Positions 1 to 6,986 of a stretch of DNA of 64,000 bases are shown one piece after another. The notes under the pieces are model-generated. The model did no database searches and was not told where the DNA came from. It saw only the letters and a list, made by a program, of their open reading frames with translations. The translations under genes and the position numbers were made by a program. Position 1 is the stretch's first letter. Each line of letters starts with the position of its first letter. The stretch spans positions 124,001-188,000 of the forward strand of contig NZ_JAXOFX010000004.1 in assembly GCF_034427655.1 (NCBI RefSeq), in the 5' to 3' direction. Source of the stretch: Robertmurraya_A mangrovi. GTDB taxonomy: Bacteria; Bacillota; Bacilli; Bacillales; Cytobacillaceae.

Positions 1-48
1 GTATACAAACTAGCACTCATCACCGCTGGCCAAGCGTTGAGTCAATAA
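1..48 (+). CDS. pta: Phosphate acetyltransferase, C-terminal end (partial)
   Basis: The first 16 codons are open from base 1 and read VYKLALITAGQALSQ then TAA. This resembles the C-terminus of bacterial phosphate acetyltransferase (acetyl-CoA + phosphate to acetyl phosphate + CoA), where an alanine-rich helix ends the protein. In B. subtilis pta lies directly upstream of lipL, as here, and an intrinsic terminator follows at 64-98. Only 15 residues are visible, so the call rests on that short match plus synteny. Confidence 0.6.
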   Translation, partial: VYKLALITAGQALSQ

Positions 49-63
49 TAATAAAAGAGGTAG

Positions 64-98
64 AAGTCAGTCATTGTTATAGTGACTGGCTTTTATAT
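64..98 (+). terminator. Intrinsic terminator after pta
   Basis: A 10-bp stem (AAGTCAGTCA with TGACTGGCTT, one G-T pair) closes a 9-nt loop and runs into TTTTATATAT. It sits 15 bases after the stop of the partial upstream gene. Confidence 0.7.
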
Positions 99-150
99 AT
101 ATTTAATAACCTTGGGAACTTTTCTTTAAAATCTAACTTTATAAGTCTGA

Positions 151-276
151 GTTGATTGGAGCGGAAGGCACTTGACTCCTGCAGGAATAGATGGGATGGG
201 AGACCCCACAGGCGGTAACGCCGAGGAGGCTCCCACCCATCCCTGCGGAAAGCAAGTGCCTGGAGCGGAAATCAAC
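151..276 (+). repeat. Structured intergenic repeat, family A, copy 1
   Basis: First of six copies in the window. The ends are GTTGATT and AATCAAC. Both arms carry GGAGCGGAA, then GGCACTTG pairs with CAAGTGCC. An inner stem uses GATGGG..GGGAG with CTCCC..CCCATC, and the apical hairpin is GGCG-gtaa-CGCC. It lies upstream of lipL. The copy is open in several frames, which produces spurious ORFs. Confidence 0.85.
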
Positions 277-359
277 GGGCAAAATTTTAAGATCAAATAT
301 GCTATAATAAGCAGATACAATTTAAAGTCTAACTAAGACTATTTAAAGGAGAAATAACA

Positions 360-1205
360 ATGAAAGAGGCTCAAAATCTATTGTTACAAGAACAATGGAG
401 AGTGATTGACCAGACCATGGTTGGTTTACATGGACATGCCCTTCAATCCTTTGGTATGGATGATACACTATGTGCGTCAGTTGGTTCGAAACAGTCACCC
501 GCAACTGCTAGAGCCTGGGTTCACCCTCGTACCATCGTACTAGGAATTCAAGACTCAAAACTCCCCTTCTTAAAAGAAGGTTTAACCTATTTAGAGGAAC
601 AAAATTATCAATATATCGTTAGAAACTCAGGAGGATTAGCCGTAGTACTAGACGAAGGAGTCTTAAATCTTTCTCTTATTTTTCCAGAAGTAGAAAAGGG
701 GATTGATATAAATAGAGGCTACGATGCCATGTGGCTACTCGTTCAAGAAATGTTTGCAGATTTTCCTCAAAAAATAGTAGCGAAAGAAATAGTAGGTTCA
801 TATTGCCCAGGCAGTTATGACTTAAGTATAAATGACAAAAAATTTGCTGGTATTTCTCAGCGACGACTTCGTAATGGAGTCGCTGTCCAAATCTATCTTT
901 GTGTCAACGGTAGTGGAAGTGAGAGAGCGGAGTTAATCCAAAATTTTTATAATATATCAAAAGGGAATTCGGAAACAAAATTTGAGTATCCGACCATTAA
1001 TCCTTCTGTTATGCAATCCTTATCTGAATTATTAGAAGTCGGGCTTACTGTTCAAGATGTTATGCTACGGTTTTTAAATGTATTGAAAAATAAAAGCAAC
1101 TTTTTATTTTCAGGTACTTTAACGGACGAAGAGCTTCCTTTATTCGAAAGCTATTACCAACGTGTAATAGAAAGAAACGAAAAAATGCTAAATGAACTTA
1201 AATAA
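360..1205 (+). CDS. lipL: Octanoyl-[GcvH]:protein N-octanoyltransferase LipL
   Basis: LipL moves the octanoyl group from the glycine cleavage H protein to the E2 subunits of 2-oxoacid dehydrogenases in the Gram-positive lipoate pathway. The 281 residues equal the usual family length. C149 in the motif SYCPGSYD is the expected acyl-accepting cysteine, followed by the GISQRR segment typical of the biotin/lipoate ligase-like fold. The ATG has AAAGGAG upstream. The gene follows pta as in B. subtilis (ywfL), and an intrinsic terminator closes it. Identification is secure from length, motif and context. Confidence 0.93.
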   Translation: MKEAQNLLLQEQWRVIDQTMVGLHGHALQSFGMDDTLCASVGSKQSPATARAWVHPRTIVLGIQDSKLPFLKEGLTYLEEQNYQYIVRNSGGLAVVLDEGVLNLSLIFPEVEKGIDINRGYDAMWLLVQEMFADFPQKIVAKEIVGSYCPGSYDLSINDKKFAGISQRRLRNGVAVQIYLCVNGSGSERAELIQNFYNISKGNSETKFEYPTINPSVMQSLSELLEVGLTVQDVMLRFLNVLKNKSNFLFSGTLTDEELPLFESYYQRVIERNEKMLNELK

Positions 1206-1207
1206 AG

Positions 1208-1246
1208 AAAGCCGTGACCCACAAAATGAGGTCTACGGCTTTTTTT
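1208..1246 (+). terminator. Intrinsic terminator of lipL
   Basis: The stem AAAGCCGT-ACC / GGT-ACGGCTTT with small mismatches is followed by a run of seven T. It begins two bases after the lipL stop codon. Confidence 0.8.
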
Positions 1247-1372
1247 TATAGGATTAGTTGTTGCCTTTCTCCTTCTCCATCTATTCATTAGGTTTTCCCC
1301 ACAATGTTAGCCAATGTCCTAATTATAAAAGTAAGTAAGAGAAAAACCTATTTATATATGATAGTTTCTATA

Positions 1373-2140
1373 TTATTCAGCCACTTTTTCAAGGTTACCG
1401 TTACGGTCCATTTTAAATTTAGTTGCTGGTCTTTCTTCCTCATCGAATAGTACTAATTTTCTTGCACGATTCATGATTTTCATTAGTGTCTCGTAATCTT
1501 CTTGCATCATAACAGAATTCTGTTCTAAGTGATTAATTTTTTCTTCAAGTTCTTCATTACGATTCCTAATTTGAGCATTTTCACGTTTTAATCTTTCATT
1601 CTCACTTTTTAGGATTTCAACTTGGAAGTTGGATCCTTTTAAACTTTGCAAGTAAGTTATAATGTTATCAAGACTTAAATCTCGTTTTGGACTAGGTATG
1701 TTTGAAGCCATAGCTGGTACTGGTACGTCTGTTTCTACATCCTCTAGCATTTCTTCAGCCATCTCTTGTGAAGCAAAGATTGAAGGAATATCAAACTCTA
1801 CTTGTTCTACAAAAGTATCAAAAGTTTCCTCTTCACTCATCACTTCATTAATAGAAGGAACTGGTGGTGTGTAGAGTAGCTTTTTCTTTCCACCTTGATC
1901 TTTTCCTAGTATTCTCTGACGTTGTTTACGTTGTTTTTTCGCTAGTTGAAGAGCTTTTTCATAACGATGTCTAACAACAGCATTCCAACGAAAACCGCAA
2001 GCTGCAGAAGTACGATTCAATTTATCTCCTACCTCTTCAAAGGCATTTAACTGAGTACTTCCTTCTCTCACATGTCTTAATACTGTTTCCGCTAGTAATA
2101 AATCATTTTCATCTGTCCATGCATCTTGACGCACTTTCAT
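1373..2140 (-). CDS. rsfA: Prespore-specific transcriptional regulator RsfA
   Basis: RsfA fine-tunes the sigma-F regulon in the forespore. Residues about 5-60 form a Myb/SANT-like DNA-binding domain (RQDAWTDEND, then CGFRWNAVVRHRYEKA), followed by a basic stretch (KKQRKQRQR). The middle is acidic and of low complexity, and residues about 170-225 form a predicted coiled coil. The start at 2140 is chosen because GGGAG lies 8 bases upstream. An ATG at 2143 and a TTG at 2161 are possible but worse spaced. The 255 residues match the B. subtilis protein (about 258). The gene points against its neighbours. Confidence 0.88.
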   Translation of the reverse strand: MKVRQDAWTDENDLLLAETVLRHVREGSTQLNAFEEVGDKLNRTSAACGFRWNAVVRHRYEKALQLAKKQRKQRQRILGKDQGGKKKLLYTPPVPSINEVMSEEETFDTFVEQVEFDIPSIFASQEMAEEMLEDVETDVPVPAMASNIPSPKRDLSLDNIITYLQSLKGSNFQVEILKSENERLKRENAQIRNRNEELEEKINHLEQNSVMMQEDYETLMKIMNRARKLVLFDEEERPATKFKMDRNGNLEKVAE

Positions 2141-2498
2141 CATCTCAACTCCCTGATTCAATCTTTTTAATTGGCTAATTTCGAATTAATTGAAAAAAGC
2201 TTTTTTAATTAATGTTCTAGTCTAATGATTTCCAAATTGACAGAACTTTATACAAAGTGTTTAAAAGGATAGTAGATTTTTTTCTAATAAGTAGAGGGTG
2301 ATTTTTTTAGAAATGGGAAGATTAATGGTAATGAGAAAAAAGAGGGAGGAGTCATATAGAAAATCTGCTAAAGATTACAGCTTGCAATAGTAAGCAATAA
2401 AATGTAAAATACCGTGTAGGCTAAAAGCTCTTAGAAGCAACGATCATTGGTATAAATAGATTGATGCTTTTAGTTACAGCGTAGAAGGGGTTGTAAAT
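2141..2498. other. rsfA to DUF1450 divergent intergenic region
   Basis: This 358-base gap holds no ORF that I support. At 2185-2213 there is an AT-rich inverted repeat (ATTAATT-AAAAAAG / CTTTTTT-AATTAAT) just upstream of rsfA. A possible sigma-A promoter for the rightward gene is TTGCAA (2382-2387), 17 bases, TAAAAT (2405-2410). The transcribed leader then contains CTAAAAGC and GCTTTTAG arms about 40 bases apart. Confidence 0.5.
2382..2410 (+). promoter_or_regulatory. Candidate sigma-A promoter for the DUF1450 gene
   Basis: TTGCAA and TAAAAT are separated by exactly 17 bases, about 90 bases before the ATG at 2499. Confidence 0.45.
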
Positions 2499-2723
2499 AT
2501 GGCAAATGAATTCCGCGTTTGCGATGACTGTCAAGCAGTTAACCTTAAGACGTTAATTCCTCGATTGAAAGAAATAGACTCAGAAGCGACCATTGATATT
2601 GGTTGCCAATCTTATTGTGGTCCGGGACGTAAAAAGACATTTGCGTTTGTTAATAACCGTCCACTAGCAGCTTTAACAGAAGAGGAACTAATGGATAAAA
2701 TTAATAAAAAGCTTAAAAAGTAA
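2499..2723 (+). CDS. DUF1450 family small protein (YuzB-like)
   Basis: A 74-residue protein with two cysteine pairs, VCDDCQAVN near the N-terminus (C8, C11) and GCQSYCGPG in the middle (C36, C40), and a lysine-rich tail. This is the pattern of the DUF1450 family, whose members look thioredoxin-like or ferredoxin-like and lack an established biochemical role. The ATG is preceded by GAAGGGG. The gene stands alone between rsfA and ywfO, with its own promoter-like sequence and a weak terminator. The family assignment is from recognition; the function is unknown. Confidence 0.75.
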   Translation: MANEFRVCDDCQAVNLKTLIPRLKEIDSEATIDIGCQSYCGPGRKKTFAFVNNRPLAALTEEELMDKINKKLKK

Positions 2724-2726
2724 AAA

Positions 2727-2762
2727 TCGCCTTTAACTATTTTGTTTTAGGTGGTTTTTTAT
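2727..2762 (+). terminator. Weak intrinsic terminator after the DUF1450 gene
   Basis: ATCGCCT and AGGTGGT pair imperfectly around a 16-nt loop and are followed by six T. Confidence 0.45.
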
Positions 2763-3002
2763 TTTTTATGGTGTTTTATTTTTCTGTTAGAAACTATTAA
2801 TTCATTCATTATATATAATAGCTAGAAAAAGTAGTTTGGTTATTTTTGTCGAAATCAAATGGAATTATTCGGAATTTGTGATGATTTGTAAGAAAAATCA
2901 GGCTATAATAGAGAGTATAGAAAATGGTTTTTATTATGTTAATCCCCTTTGCTAACCTTTAGGTTAGAGCTTTAAACAAGATAGATAGGGAGAGGGCAGA
3001 AA

Positions 3003-4301
3003 ATGGGATACTCCACAGAAAAATTAAGCGAAGAAAAGGTGTTTAAAGATCCTGTCCATCGCTATATCCATGTGCGTGATAGGGTGATTTGGGATCTTAT
3101 AGGGACGAAGGAATTTCAACGACTAAGAAGAATTAAGCAGCTGGGTACTACCTATTTAACCTTTCATGGAGCGGAGCACAGTCGATTTAATCATTCTCTA
3201 GGAGTATATGAAATTATTCGCAGAATTGTGGATGATGTCTTTTTTGATAGACCAGAATGGAGCAAAGAGGAGCGATTGCTTTCCCTTTGTGCAGCACTGT
3301 TACATGACTTAGGACATGGCCCATTTTCCCACTCATTTGAAAAAGTTTTTGACCTCGATCATGAACACTTCACTCAAGAAATTGTACTGGGAAACACTGA
3401 AGTTAATAAGGTACTAACAAAAGTGCATCCTAACTTTCCTAAACAAGTAGCGGAAGTTATCGCTAAAACGTACCACAATAAACTAGTTGTTAGTTTAATA
3501 TCAAGCCAAATCGACGCTGATCGAATGGATTATCTTCAGCGAGATGCTTATTTTACAGGAGTAAGTTATGGGCATTTTGATATGGAGCGAATTTTGCGTG
3601 TTATGCGGCCGAAAGAAGATCAGGTAGTGATTAAACATAGTGGAATGCATGCGGTTGAAGATTATATTATGAGTCGCTACCAAATGTATTGGCAGGTTTA
3701 TTTCCACCCTGTTACGCGAAGTGCAGAGGTCATTTTAACAAAGATTCTGCATAGAGCCAAAGACTTACACGGACAAAACTATTCATTTAAATATGAGCCC
3801 ATTCACTTTTATAGCCTCTTTGCTGGTAAAACAACATTAGAAGACTATTTAAAATTAGACGAAGCCATCATGCTGTACTATTTCCAAATATGGCAAGAAG
3901 AAGAAGACAATATTCTAAGGGATTTGTGCCAACGTTTCATGGATAGGAATCTTTATAAATACGTGGAGTTTGATCCTGCAAAAGAATATAAGAAGTTAGC
4001 AGAGTTATCCACTCTGTTTTCAAAAGCAGGACTAGAGCCAGAGTATTATTTAGTGGTGGACTCATCATCTGACCTCCCATATGACTTTTATCGCCCTGGG
4101 GAAGAAGAAGAGAGATTACCTATTCACTTGTTAATGAAAAACGGTGACATTAGAGAGCTTTCTAGAGAATCAGAGATTGTCGATGCAATTTCTGGTAAAA
4201 GACGGACCGATCATAAACTCTATTTTCCATATGACTTAATTACAGATGAATCTTCTAAAAAAAATATAAAGAAACAAATTCGTACGCTTTTAGAAATATA
4301 G
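3003..4301 (+). CDS. ywfO: HD-domain phosphohydrolase YwfO
   Basis: A 432-residue HD-superfamily protein of the dNTP triphosphohydrolase type. Metal ligands are visible: H64 in RFNHSLG, H101-D102 in LLHDLGHGPFSH, and D171 in SQIDADRMDYLQRDA, which gives the full H...HD...D signature. The C-terminal third is the HD-associated region. The ATG follows GGGAGAGGG. B. subtilis has the same ywfO-ywgA pair, and the 60-base gap here suggests cotranscription. The substrate in this organism is inferred, not shown. Confidence 0.9.
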   Translation: MGYSTEKLSEEKVFKDPVHRYIHVRDRVIWDLIGTKEFQRLRRIKQLGTTYLTFHGAEHSRFNHSLGVYEIIRRIVDDVFFDRPEWSKEERLLSLCAALLHDLGHGPFSHSFEKVFDLDHEHFTQEIVLGNTEVNKVLTKVHPNFPKQVAEVIAKTYHNKLVVSLISSQIDADRMDYLQRDAYFTGVSYGHFDMERILRVMRPKEDQVVIKHSGMHAVEDYIMSRYQMYWQVYFHPVTRSAEVILTKILHRAKDLHGQNYSFKYEPIHFYSLFAGKTTLEDYLKLDEAIMLYYFQIWQEEEDNILRDLCQRFMDRNLYKYVEFDPAKEYKKLAELSTLFSKAGLEPEYYLVVDSSSDLPYDFYRPGEEEERLPIHLLMKNGDIRELSRESEIVDAISGKRRTDHKLYFPYDLITDESSKKNIKKQIRTLLEI

Positions 4302-4370
4302 AACCTTACATACTAAGGGGTAACACTAGCCTACGGATGGATAAATAGTTTGGAGTAGGAGATGTTTATT

Positions 4371-4883
4371 TTGTTAAAAGACCATGCAAAGTTGATGCAA
4401 GCTTTTGCTGTTTCTGGGGAAATCATTGGACGAAAAAAACTGCAGAAGATGATTTATATAGCTAAGAAAATTACTTTTCCTTTTCAAGAGAGATTTCAAT
4501 TTCATTTTTATGGACCCTATTCTGAAGAATTAACATTAAGAATAGAGGAACTATGCAATATGGGATTTGTGGAAGAAGTGAAAGAAAAAAAGGGCGGTTA
4601 TTTCCAATACCGCTATAACTTAACGGAATCAGGAAAAGAATTTTTATCTCTTAATCAAGTAGAGATGCCTAGTTTAGACACCTGTCTAACGGATATGAAT
4701 GTTCAAAATGCTAGATTCTTGGAACTGGTTTCAACTGTTTTATATTTTGATAACTTAAGTAAAGATGAAGTAGCCGAAAAAATCTTTACGTTAAAAAGTA
4801 AACAAAAATATACAGATGAAGAAATTGACCAAGCTTATGAATATATTGAAGACCTAAAGGAAAAAGCTAAACCTCACCACTAA
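4371..4883 (+). CDS. ywgA: YwgA family protein
   Basis: About 170 residues of the YwgA family, cytoplasmic and of unknown function. The N-terminal half carries GRKKLQKMIYIAKK and RFQFHFYGPYSEEL, which resembles the antitoxin SocA/Panacea-like helical fold. I place the start at the TTG (MLKDHAKLMQ) because GTAGGAG lies 9 bases upstream and B. subtilis YwgA begins at the equivalent residue. An in-frame ATG at 4362 would add three residues. It lies 69 bases after ywfO and probably in its operon. The stop codon lies inside the terminator hairpin. Confidence 0.82.
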   Translation: MLKDHAKLMQAFAVSGEIIGRKKLQKMIYIAKKITFPFQERFQFHFYGPYSEELTLRIEELCNMGFVEEVKEKKGGYFQYRYNLTESGKEFLSLNQVEMPSLDTCLTDMNVQNARFLELVSTVLYFDNLSKDEVAEKIFTLKSKQKYTDEEIDQAYEYIEDLKEKAKPHH

Positions 4884-4908
4884 TGGGGGTTTAGCTTTTC
4901 TTTTTATT
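4861..4908. terminator. Bidirectional terminator between ywgA and ywhB
   Basis: AAAAGCTAAACC pairs with GGTTTAGCTTTT, with A-rich flank on one side and T-rich on the other. It sits between two convergent genes and overlaps the ywgA stop codon. Confidence 0.8.
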
Positions 4909-5089
4909 GATCACTTAACCTTTTACCAGCGACTGCATAATGATTTTTTGACATTTCTTCAATAAATACTACGACTTTATCTTCAGGAGCTCCAGTAGTT
5001 TCACTTACTACAGCAGTAACTTTTTCAACTAAAGCTTTTTTTTGATCCTCTGTGCGTCCTTCTAACATCTTCACTGTAACATATGGCAT
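4904..5089 (-). CDS. ywhB: 4-oxalocrotonate tautomerase family protein YwhB
   Basis: A 61-residue tautomerase. After removal of Met the protein starts PYVTVKMLEGRT, placing the catalytic Pro1 at the new N-terminus. The conserved arginine segment follows. The start at 5089 is fixed by AAGGAGAG upstream and by the need for Pro2; the longer in-frame extension to 5140 would destroy the catalytic N-terminus. Homologues form hexamers and catalyse keto-enol tautomerisation, but the physiological substrate in bacilli is not established. B. subtilis ywhB also neighbours ywhC. Confidence 0.88.
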   Translation of the reverse strand: MPYVTVKMLEGRTEDQKKALVEKVTAVVSETTGAPEDKVVVFIEEMSKNHYAVAGKRLSDQ

Positions 5090-5351
5090 GATTATCTCTC
5101 CTTGAAAAAATGATGTTGGTCTTAAAATGTAGTTTTTCATATTTTTCTATAATGTGCAAGATTTGTACTTTTATTAAAATAAACTTTATGTTTCGGAGAG
5201 AATTCTAATGGCAAAACTTAGAGGAGTAAATAGGTTAGAAAATGGCTATAGAGGTAAGTTTCCTGTATACTTTTAGTTGAAAAGTCATCAATAACGGGTG
5301 GGTTATAATAACAATAATTTATATCATACAAGTAAGTAAGGGGGTTTTTGA

Positions 5352-6008
5352 TTGGAACAATTTTTGGCGTTTTCGTTAAGGGAAATACCATACGTAGCCT
5401 TAACATTAATTATCGCCTTCACGGTTCATGAATTTGCACATGCTTATGTTGCCTATAAATTTGGTGATCCTACAGCAAAGAATCAAGGGAGAATTACCCT
5501 TAACCCAATAAAACATTTAGATCCATTCGGTACTATCCTAATATTTATCGCAGGGTTTGGATGGGCACGTCCGGTACCTGTTAACCGCTTTTTCTTTAAA
5601 AACCCCAGGTTAGCTGGTGTTTTAGTTTCGATTGCAGGTCCATTAAGTAATTTAGTGCTAGCTATAATTGGATTTGTGTTGTGGTATAGTGCACTAGGGA
5701 CGGGACTAGGGGAGTCCATTCCATCGTATATTCCCGAGTTTTTAAATATTTTTATTAAATTAAATATCGTTTTATTTATATTTAATTTACTACCTCTTCC
5801 ACCTCTTGATGGATATAGGATCATAGAAGACTTAGCCCCAGTAAATATCAGGGCTAAGATGACACAATACGAACAATACGGGATTGTCATCTTTTTAATT
5901 CTTGTTATCACACCACTTGATCAATACACCATTCAGCCCATCTTTAGAACGGTATTACCTTTTGTCATAAACGGACTGAATGATTTCTTTTATGGATTGT
6001 TTATATAA
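5352..6008 (+). CDS. ywhC: Site-2 protease family membrane metalloprotease YwhC
   Basis: An intramembrane M50-type protease of 218 residues with about five or six hydrophobic segments. The zinc motif HEFAH occupies residues 26-30 in the first membrane segment, and the second-site motif PLPPLDGYR lies near residue 150. The start is TTG, with GTAAGGGGG upstream. Substrates of this short class, which lacks a PDZ domain, are unknown. A family A repeat separates it from ywhD. Confidence 0.9.
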   Translation: MEQFLAFSLREIPYVALTLIIAFTVHEFAHAYVAYKFGDPTAKNQGRITLNPIKHLDPFGTILIFIAGFGWARPVPVNRFFFKNPRLAGVLVSIAGPLSNLVLAIIGFVLWYSALGTGLGESIPSYIPEFLNIFIKLNIVLFIFNLLPLPPLDGYRIIEDLAPVNIRAKMTQYEQYGIVIFLILVITPLDQYTIQPIFRTVLPFVINGLNDFFYGLFI

Positions 6009-6045
6009 TTTTAACTCTACTAGAGAACAATTTTGATTTATAGAC

Positions 6046-6180
6046 AGTATTGATTGGAGCGGATGGTGCTTGACTCCTGCGGGAGCAGCGGTACAGGGGA
6101 GACCCCACAGGTGCGATAGCACCGAGGAGGCTCCCCGACCGCCCCGCGGAAAGCTAGCACCAGGAGCGGAAATCAATACT
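6046..6180 (+). repeat. Structured intergenic repeat, family A, copy 2
   Basis: Ends AGTATTGATT and AATCAATACT. Base-stem TGGTGCT pairs with AGCACCA, inner stem GCGGT with ACCGC, and the apical hairpin is GGTGC-gata-GCACC. It lies between ywhC and ywhD and reads in the same direction as the other copies. Confidence 0.85.
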
Positions 6181-6231
6181 CAAACTTCAAAGAGCCAAAA
6201 CCTTAACTTGTAATTGGAGGATGTTTTCATT

Positions 6232-6741
6232 ATGGAAGAAAAAAAGAAAAAGAATATCGGATTTAATATCATTAAAAATGATCCAACAGATGGCCATGGT
6301 GGCTTCGGTGGAGGAGCCTTAAGCTTAGAAAACGTATCACCTGTTATTATCGATGTCGAAGCTGGGGAAGCGGTAGTGGATGTTGGTGCCATGCACGCGA
6401 GAAGTGTGGTAGAAAAAGGGATTAAGTTCCTACCTAATAAAGATGAAGTACCGAACGGAAAGCCATATTGGTTAGTCTGGGTTACAATCGACCGAAAAGT
6501 GGAAGGTCCTTATTATGCTGGTATTACTGCATGTGAGATGACTGTAGATAGAGAAATTCGTAGAGGGTATAAGTCTCTTCCTGAACATGTGAATCGATTG
6601 GATAAATCAATAAAACGTCATATCATTGTTGATCACATGGATGCGAAAGCAAAAGAGATATTATCATCATTTTTACGAAACCATGATTTAGGAATGTGGG
6701 AAAGATCCGAACAAAAATTAAAAGATGACCTTCACGTTTGA
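6232..6741 (+). CDS. ywhD: YwhD family protein
   Basis: A 169-residue soluble protein of the YwhD family (about 172 residues in B. subtilis), with no known activity. After a lysine-rich start (MEEKKKKN) it has a glycine-rich segment, GHGGFGGGALS, and a basic C-terminal half. The start at 6232 follows TTGGAGG at 11 bases. An upstream TTG at 6214 overlaps that ribosome binding site and is rejected. It lies downstream of ywhC, as in B. subtilis, and convergent with pbpG. Confidence 0.86.
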   Translation: MEEKKKKNIGFNIIKNDPTDGHGGFGGGALSLENVSPVIIDVEAGEAVVDVGAMHARSVVEKGIKFLPNKDEVPNGKPYWLVWVTIDRKVEGPYYAGITACEMTVDREIRRGYKSLPEHVNRLDKSIKRHIIVDHMDAKAKEILSSFLRNHDLGMWERSEQKLKDDLHV

Positions 6742-6905
6742 ACGTAAAACCTAGAATAATATTTTTTCAAGTGTAAAAGGAAAATTATCCAAAAATTTGA
6801 CGAAAATGTGACAGTTTTTCGAATTTAAAATGCAAGGTACTTGCCGATTTCTAATAAAAAAAGTAAACTATTAAACAGCGTAAACACGCTATAAAGCTAG
6901 GACAC

Positions 6906-6942
6906 GAAAAACCTCGGGTGAATTTTCACCCGAGGTTTTTTG
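6906..6942. terminator. Bidirectional terminator between ywhD and pbpG
   Basis: AAAACCTCGGGTG pairs perfectly with CACCCGAGGTTTT around a 6-nt loop, with A and T runs on the two sides. It serves convergent ywhD and pbpG. Confidence 0.88.
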
Positions 6943-6986
6943 TTTGTATTTTGCTGACATTAAGTTATTTTTCTAAAAAAGTATCG

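Noticed and set aside
126..320. Minus-strand ORF of 64 residues at the left end
   Set aside because: It is the reverse reading of a family A repeat. The same SAPG..FP-type peptide recurs at every copy, and there is no ribosome binding site.
5955..6176. Minus-strand ORF over repeat copy 2
   Set aside because: Repeat-derived; overlaps the end of ywhC.
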